From the NCBI RefSeq assembly GCF_958979055.1, contig NC_084891.1, positions 29,756,001 through 29,820,000 on the forward strand: a stretch of DNA of 64,000 nt, written 5' to 3'. Origin of the DNA: Alnus glutinosa (taxonomy: Eukaryota > Streptophyta > Magnoliopsida > Fagales > Betulaceae). The notes beneath the pieces were generated by a model, which saw only the letters and a program-made list of their open reading frames with translations, searched no databases and was not told where the DNA came from. Of the stretch, positions 58,213-64,000 are shown piece by piece (positions within the stretch are counted from its first letter, which is position 1; each line of letters opens with the position of its first letter). The position numbers were made by a program, and so were the translations under genes.

Positions 58213-59952
58213 TCAAAGATGTAGCACTGCCAGTGATTTAGTCATGCAGGAAGAAGCATCCAGTTCATGAGTTACATGATTTCTAGAAATATGGCTCCAG
58301 TTGGCCTCCATATCAGACACATCACATACAGTCAAGAAATCCAACACCTGACCAAATATTTTGAACATTTCAACCCCAAATATCAGGTTTCTGTCACCAA
58401 CAAATGCTGCATTCCAGTCCATTGGAGCATCGGGATGTACAGAGACCTCAGTCCAAGTAAGATACATGAGATCTAGCTCCCATAGTTTTCTAACAGCCTT
58501 GTTTCTCCGGCCTATTCGACCATCTCCTTCACACCAGGAGACAGAAAGCATGAACAGCCGCCCATTACAAGATACAAGTTTTGGAGGGTACTCATGAACA
58601 TGGGATGGGAAGGGAGTCGTTTGGATTCTAATCCAGTAACCCCTTTCTATGTCATATCCTGCAAGTTTGTCAGTCTCAGAATAAACATAAAACATCCCAT
58701 TACAAACAACACCAGAACAAACTATTCCAAAATCTACAGGCACCTTCTGGATTTCTGTCCATTTATTTGATACAGAGTCAAAGATTTCTCCAGAATCTAA
58801 AGGCTCGTCCCAGGATCCAATACCTCCGACAGCAATCAGCACAAACCTTCTACAGCCCTTTGTGTTCAACTGATCACTTTTTTGTCTAATATACTTGTAT
58901 GACTTTCTATTGGGCAACAATGATGCGTCGTTTTCATCAAAAGCATTTCTGTATTGTCGTCTTAGTGAAAGCCTGTGAGGATCCTCATAAACATCTGACA
59001 CCCCACCAATCCGTGATCTAGAAAAGCGTCTATCTTGCCGATTTTGATGACTCTGATAGCTTGGAAAATCTGAACTGACCTCAGAAATCCCTAAAATAGG
59101 CAGTGACCTTGCATGCTTCATAGAAGCAACTTTACGCCAGGATTTAGTCAAGGGACTAAACACTAGCACCCCTTTATGCGTCTTGAATGAGCTCCTGTCC
59201 ACCCTCCCAAAGCTGGTCAAGCTAGAACAACCTCCAACAATATATATATCATCCTGCATACTGGCAACAGAAAACATGAACCTCCCTTTCAGAATATCAG
59301 CATCTATCCTACGCCATTGGCCTAGAGAAACATCCAATGCATGTATCTCCCCAGAGCAATAGCCATCTTTAACAGCACCAAACAGAAACAACCATGGATT
59401 CTGATGGGAACCTTCCCGTCTTATCTGCAGGAACCGAGGAGTGGTAGTCAAGTATCGCCATTTCTTGCAGACAAGGCGGGCAGTCATAAGACTGGTCAGC
59501 GGGAGCCTCACCAAGCACATTTCCAGAATATCATCAGGAAGAAATATGTGCATTCTACTGTTTCTTACTGATTCTTCAAGTTCAAACTCCTTCCTATTAT
59601 TTTTCTTCCAAAATCTCTCCTTCACCCCATATGAGAAGCAATCCACTCCAGTTTCCTCAGTGCCACAAATCATTTTGTACCCCTTTCCTTCTTCACTGGA
59701 ACTTGATCGCCTCCTGCTACTTGGATCCCCAAATTCATCACCAGTGTCAGCCCCTACTTTGCAACCCCCACCTCTACCATAAAAAGTAAGACATCTCATA
59801 GAAACCCCTCGCACCCCATCCTCTTCCTCTCCTCCACCTTTGTACTTCTTCTTCAACTTCTGGCTAACACTTCTGACGAGACGTTTCGACACACTCAAAG
59901 CCTCAAAATCTTGACAAATAGATTCTTCTCCTGCTAGTCTCTCAGAAAACAT
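58213..59952 (-). CDS. CFK1: F-box/kelch-repeat protein, CFK1 type
   Basis: Substrate receptor of an SCF (Skp1-Cullin-F-box) ubiquitin ligase. Similar, from memory, to Arabidopsis At5g42350/At5g42360; CFK1 interacts with the COP9 signalosome. One coding exon, 579 residues from the ATG at 59952 (MFSERLAGEESICQDFEALS). The open frame extends 12 codons further up but only to GTG. The N-terminal region carries a basic stretch (SKRLVRSVSQKLKKKYKGGG). The F-box is about residues 134-175 (LPDDILEMCLVRLPLTSLMT then ARLVCKKWRYL). Kelch-like repeats follow, including MQDDIYIVGGCSSL and RRFVLIAVGGIGSWDEPLD. A Ser/Arg-rich insertion (about 305-385) separates repeats. The 5' leader has an intron and upstream ORFs. 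Confidence 0.88.
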   Translation of the reverse strand: MFSERLAGEESICQDFEALSVSKRLVRSVSQKLKKKYKGGGEEEDGVRGVSMRCLTFYGRGGGCKVGADTGDEFGDPSSRRRSSSSEEGKGYKMICGTEETGVDCFSYGVKERFWKKNNRKEFELEESVRNSRMHIFLPDDILEMCLVRLPLTSLMTARLVCKKWRYLTTTPRFLQIRREGSHQNPWLFLFGAVKDGYCSGEIHALDVSLGQWRRIDADILKGRFMFSVASMQDDIYIVGGCSSLTSFGRVDRSSFKTHKGVLVFSPLTKSWRKVASMKHARSLPILGISEVSSDFPSYQSHQNRQDRRFSRSRIGGVSDVYEDPHRLSLRRQYRNAFDENDASLLPNRKSYKYIRQKSDQLNTKGCRRFVLIAVGGIGSWDEPLDSGEIFDSVSNKWTEIQKVPVDFGIVCSGVVCNGMFYVYSETDKLAGYDIERGYWIRIQTTPFPSHVHEYPPKLVSCNGRLFMLSVSWCEGDGRIGRRNKAVRKLWELDLMYLTWTEVSVHPDAPMDWNAAFVGDRNLIFGVEMFKIFGQVLDFLTVCDVSDMEANWSHISRNHVTHELDASSCMTKSLAVLHL

Positions 59953-61130
59953 GGTCTTCTCTAGTTCTCTGCCAGCAAAAGCACACACCTAATCACTATC
60001 TTGAAAATTGCACTTATACCCATCACCAATCCTGGTTTCTACCATTCATCTAAAACAAAGCAACCAAGAAATATTAGACCCAACATAGAAGAAACGCATA
60101 AATTTCAAAGCTATGGCATATGACCTAGCTTTGAAATTAAGACTATGGCCTAAACGATATCTGCTTCAAGCACACCAAAGCACATAAAAAATATGCAAGC
60201 ACTAAGCAGACGCGCAACCTAGTCAGATTCATTTGGCCACAGAGAAAAGGAAAAAAAATCAAGCACTAAGAGAAACTAACTAGTTCCGGCATTTCAACAA
60301 GCCAGCGAATTATTCATTGAATTGAACGGACTAAAACCATATTAAGCATGCGATTCATTCAGAATTAAACATTTCCTTACTTTCTACAACTTCCTCGGCT
60401 GGCAAACAACGAATCAACCATTACCAAATCCAAGAAATGACAACAAAACACACTAATTTTTAATTTTTTATTTAAAAACAAAAAGACCAACAATAAATGG
60501 GTGTTAAGGCAATTTAATTCCAAAACGAAATCTTTAGCAAATTAATCAGTACCATTCACCAGATCCACCGCATTAAGTTATAGTTAAAGCACAAAAAAAT
60601 CGGTTATTAAATTTTTTGAAACGTCTTTGATAAAAGTACCAATCCTAATTCATCAAATTTCAGTACGGTTCAAATCATAATCTTGAAAAGGAAACCCGAT
60701 TAACCCAAAACAAGACGAAAACCAAAAGCGATAGCAATCCATTTGGTTGCAGATATTTCCTCTACGTGAGCTACAAATACAAGAATCAGCAAACTCGTTC
60801 AAATCAAAATCCCAACAAGATTTTCTACGAGCTCTCTAGCAATTCAAAAGCCACGCCATGTTTGGTTGTTGAGAAGTGAAGAAAAAGAGCATCACGGAAC
60901 AAAAATTTAAGCTCCTTTTTTTTTCTCTTTTGCTCCGAATCCTCAGCAACCAAATGCTCCGTAAACGAAATTCAAAGCCCAAACAAACACAAAATCAGCA
61001 AAAACTCACATATTGAAGCAATGTGAAACTGCCTTTCGAAATCGAAGTAAATCTGAGAGATGAGATTCGATCATTGGAGCTCAGAGGAATGGACGGCCAG
61101 AGAGGGATCGATCATCGAGAGACCTTAAAA
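59953..61130 (-). promoter_or_regulatory. 5' leader of the F-box gene with intron and upstream ORFs
   Basis: A donor at 61009 (ATAT|GTGAGT) and an acceptor at 60050 (TTTGTTTTAG) define a 960-base leader intron. The second leader exon (60049-59953) holds three upstream ATGs: 60049 (8 codons, stop TGA ending 60023), 60045 (18 codons, ending 59989) and 60023 (20 codons, ending 59961, eight bases before the main ATG). The first begins directly after the acceptor. These could lower translation of the F-box protein. Confidence 0.6.
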
Positions 61131-64000
61131 GTCTTTTTCTGAAAAGAAAAAGGAAAAGAAAAGAAAAGAAATATATATATATATATATATTTAATGGGTT
61201 TGGTTGGAATTTAGTAAAGCGACGTGAGCACTGCTTGAAAAGCGACTCATTTGGCATTCCTGTTTGTTCTCTGTCTCTCTTTCACAGGATTCTGATTGGG
61301 TACAAGCACGAGCTTGATGGTTTTTCTGATGGATAAATTTTGGGCCGTTGGATTCAGTTGCGGGATCTCGAGGTGTCGTCTCGTTTTTCAAGTGTGGGCT
61401 CGGGTCTCGATGAATCAGCGGCTGGGAGCCTGTGGTGCTCTTTTTGTTTTATTTTGATAAGATTGGCGCTTTTGCTGGCACGAGTGGGGGTGACACGTGT
61501 GAAGAGCGGCAGTGTATTTTCTTCGGTAGTTAGAGAGGGTGGACCCATTAACGGTCTGCGTGTCCAGCGGGCATTATGCAATCCAACCACTTCCTATTTC
61601 AGTGTGGATGATGCCTGATGGAGACTGTTTCCACACTCCGTTTACTCTTTTTTCCCCACTTTCTTTGTATATATTTTATTTTGAAAAAAAAAATATTATC
61701 TTTACGTTTTTTTTTCTAATAAATTTTTCTCTACATAATTATGTTTACAAATTACCATGACAGTTTATATTATATTGATGACGTTAATCACTCAAATATA
61801 AATTGTCATGCGGCATATTACTTAATACTCATTTTCATAAAATATAGACAATCACGTAAATTTATAAATAAATTATAATAAAAATTATAATACTCCAAAT
61901 TTTTATTATTATTATTATTATATGAAATGGGCTAATTTCATGTATCAATAGTATGGACGAATTAACAGGGTCAAGGAGAGCCCTAATCCTTCAAATTTCT
62001 AAAAAAAATATATATATGTTTTAAGGACGTTTAAAAAAAAAAATAGTATTAATTTAAGATTTTATTAATGATGATACTCTCTTATATCAAAATTTTGGCT
62101 TCATCCTGTATGAATAGCATAAAATTTGCTAAGAAAGATTCCAAATTGATTCGATGTATGTTTTATTATAAAGATATGTATCTAATACCTTATTCTATTA
62201 GTTTAGGCCAAACTTATTTTTTAAAACAAAATTATAAAAAATATATTGTTTAAAAGTGCGTTTGAAAAAAAATATACAGTTTGGAAAAGTTAAAAAATAA
62301 ATAAGTTTTTATGCAAGAAGCAAAGGGAATGCATTTTTAAAAGGGGAAAAAAAAATGTAAAAATCAATATTTGTGATTTAAGTGAGTTACAAATAACTCT
62401 CTAAGATTTAAAAAGTAGCTGAAAATTTTATGTCGTAAGTAAAAAACATAAATAGGTTCTTGAATGCATTTTCTGTTTGTAAATTTGATGAAATCCATTA
62501 ATGCGTCATGTTAGTACCAATAATATTACGACATGTGTCATTTGGATTAAAAAATTAAAAAAATATAAGAAATATGGGTTGATTTTTTATGAATTTAATC
62601 TGGGCAATTTGGTTTTATTTCGACTTTGACTATATCATTTTAATGCGTTTTTAGAATAATGTTTGAAATTTTTTCTAACAATTATCTCACAATACTCATT
62701 ATTCTAACCATCCCTTTTATCAATCTCTAATAAAAAAAAAATAAAAAAAAAGTTAAATGAAAATGACACGTCAATATTATAAAATAGTTATAACTGAGCC
62801 TATATAATAAAAAATAATAATAATTTATAACATTATTGTTGTTTTAATTTTTGATACGAGAGACAATGCCCACAAATTTGTGGATAGCATAGAATTTTGG
62901 AAATTTGTAGTTGAGGTAGATGAGGGCGAAATTAATATAGCACATGCCAATACCAATGCCATTATGATTTTGGAAACTTATGAAATAGAGCTCTCAATCA
63001 ATAAGAAAATGTGGTTACCATAGGGTTGGACCACGTGGTCTTTAATTATAGGCCTATACGTGGTGTGGTCCTAAAACCATAAATACTCTACCTTTTTGGT
63101 TGCCCACTTCTTTTAACAGCAACAAGTAACCTTGATTCCAATTTCACAATACGTATACTGAACTCTAAAGTTAGAGTAATTTTAAACGTTATACTCATGT
63201 CTCTCTTGTGTCCCTCTAAAAATGATGTGGCTTTTAAAATCACCATGTGATCAAAATTCAATTTTGATCAATCACAAGCTCAATGGTGATTTTAAAAGCC
63301 ACATCATTTTTAGAGGGACACAAGAAGGACATGGGTATGACATGTAGCATTACTCCTAACCATTTACGAATTCCCGTGGACATTGACCTTTTCTTTTTCT
63401 TTTTCTTTTCTTTTTTTTTTTTTTAAAAAAAAAAATTTATGCCGTTGAAAAAAGGATTATAAGGAAGAAATATATTTCTCACTCTTGAACTGGATGGAGA
63501 AAATAATGAAGAATCTTGTGAAAATGCTTCCAATGTAGACATAGACCTTGATAGAATAAGCTTATGGGTTGTCTCATACGAAAATACGAGACATTATAGT
63601 TTGGTAGATAAGAATATGATCCAATTTGATTCATGAAAAGTTAAAAGTTTGTAGAGAGCAAGCGTTGTGTGACTTGTTACAGTAGTGACAGTTAATGCTT
63701 TTATTGGGTTTAGATCTTTGCTGGCGAACGCACATTTTATGGATAAGACTTAACCCACAAGTATTACTAATTTGAACAATTTGTCTTTTCTCCACTTACC
63801 CATCGTGGATTGAGACACTAAAAAGGGCAAGGAAAGCATGGGAGACAATGAGGAAGGTGGTGGCAGTAGCAGCGGCGGCGGCTATGCTAGAAGTGAAGAG
63901 TTATTTTTTATTTTTATTTTAAACAAAAAACAATTATAGTCTTTTTAAAAATAAAGCTTCCTCCATTTTGAATTGGAATAAATCATTTTAACTTAATCTT
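61131..64000. other. F-box gene promoter and AT-rich intergenic DNA
   Basis: 61190-61620 is relatively GC-rich and is the likely promoter side of the minus-strand gene; it holds no convincing ORF. From about 61660 to the end the sequence is AT-rich with a TTA microsatellite near 61902, decayed foldbacks near 62655-62850 and the MITE at 63189-63340. A GGT/GGC-rich stretch at 63838-63900 could start a short ORF but has no support. Confidence 0.5.
63189..63340. mobile_element. Foldback MITE with near-perfect arms
   Basis: The left arm GTGTCCCTCTAAAAATGATG with TGGCTTTTAAAATCACCAT is matched exactly by ATGGTGATTTTAAAAGCCA and CATCATTTTTAGAGGGACAC on the right. The core arms (about 39 bases) have no mismatch, implying a young insertion. 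Same family as 44409-44572. Confidence 0.88.

Noticed and set aside
61340..61618. Overlapping open frames on both strands in GC-richer DNA
   Set aside because: No family similarity, mutual overlap, and a position in the promoter of the F-box gene.
63838..63950. ATG with a Gly/Ser-rich start near the right edge
   Set aside because: Only about 35 codons before a stop, no domain, no splice support and AT-rich flanks.

Overview
The window is nuclear DNA from a flowering plant, and the gene content points to a woody eudicot. The evidence is multi-exon genes with GT-AG introns, plant-only families (CC-NBS-LRR, PPR, PUB-ARM, DUF4220/DUF594), AT-rich intergenic DNA, and many plant transposons (TRIM, MITE, LINE, CACTA, copia relics). 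A rosid tree such as a member of Fagales is plausible, but the sequence alone does not fix the species. All exon structures were derived by hand from splice consensus, reading-frame continuity and remembered protein families. No searches were run.

Layout. 20-2756 (-): first six exons of a FANCJ/BRIP1-type Fe-S DNA helicase that runs off the left edge. 2.8-8.3 kb: a transposon graveyard (foldback MITEs, a nested MITE, Helitron-like ends, LINE and copia relics). 8455-10896 (-): a DUF4220/DUF594 membrane protein, with a truncated copy of its 5' end at 15.26-15.85 kb. 17878-20586 (+): a single-exon CC-NBS-LRR gene with a divergent NB-ARC domain. 23371-25074 (+): an organelle-type P-class PPR gene. 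25429-26941 (+): the five-exon PIG-H subunit of the GPI-GlcNAc transferase. 28741-40733 (+): a 13-exon EH-domain protein of the AtEH1/Pan1 type. 41924-44145 (-): a six-exon CCDC115/Vma22-like V-ATPase assembly factor. 44.6-45.5 kb: a broken piece of a THO2 gene. 48.8-49.2 kb: a CACTA transposon end. 51639-55382 (+): a PUB43/PUB44 (SAUL1)-type U-box ARM ubiquitin ligase. 58213-59952 (-): an F-box/kelch protein of the CFK1 type with a leader intron and upstream ORFs. From about 61.1 kb to the end no gene was found.

These are independent plant genes, not an operon. As I remember the Arabidopsis map, FANCJ, EH1/Pan1, a small coiled-coil gene and SAUL1 lie close together on chromosome 1 (around At1g20720-At1g20780), so much of the window is probably a conserved ancestral block. 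The NLR, DUF4220, PPR and PIG-H genes would be interspersed in it. Several genes act in membrane traffic (EH1/Pan1 in endocytosis, the CCDC115-like factor in V-ATPase assembly, PIG-H in GPI anchors at the ER) and two in ubiquitination (SAUL1-like, CFK1-like). I did not find a convincing new multi-gene system. The strongest observations are intact TRIM retrotransposons with exact target duplications (one with three LTRs), a LINE insertion abutting a stop codon, an in-frame intron in the SAUL1-like gene, upstream ORFs on the F-box gene, and two gene-fragment pseudogenes.
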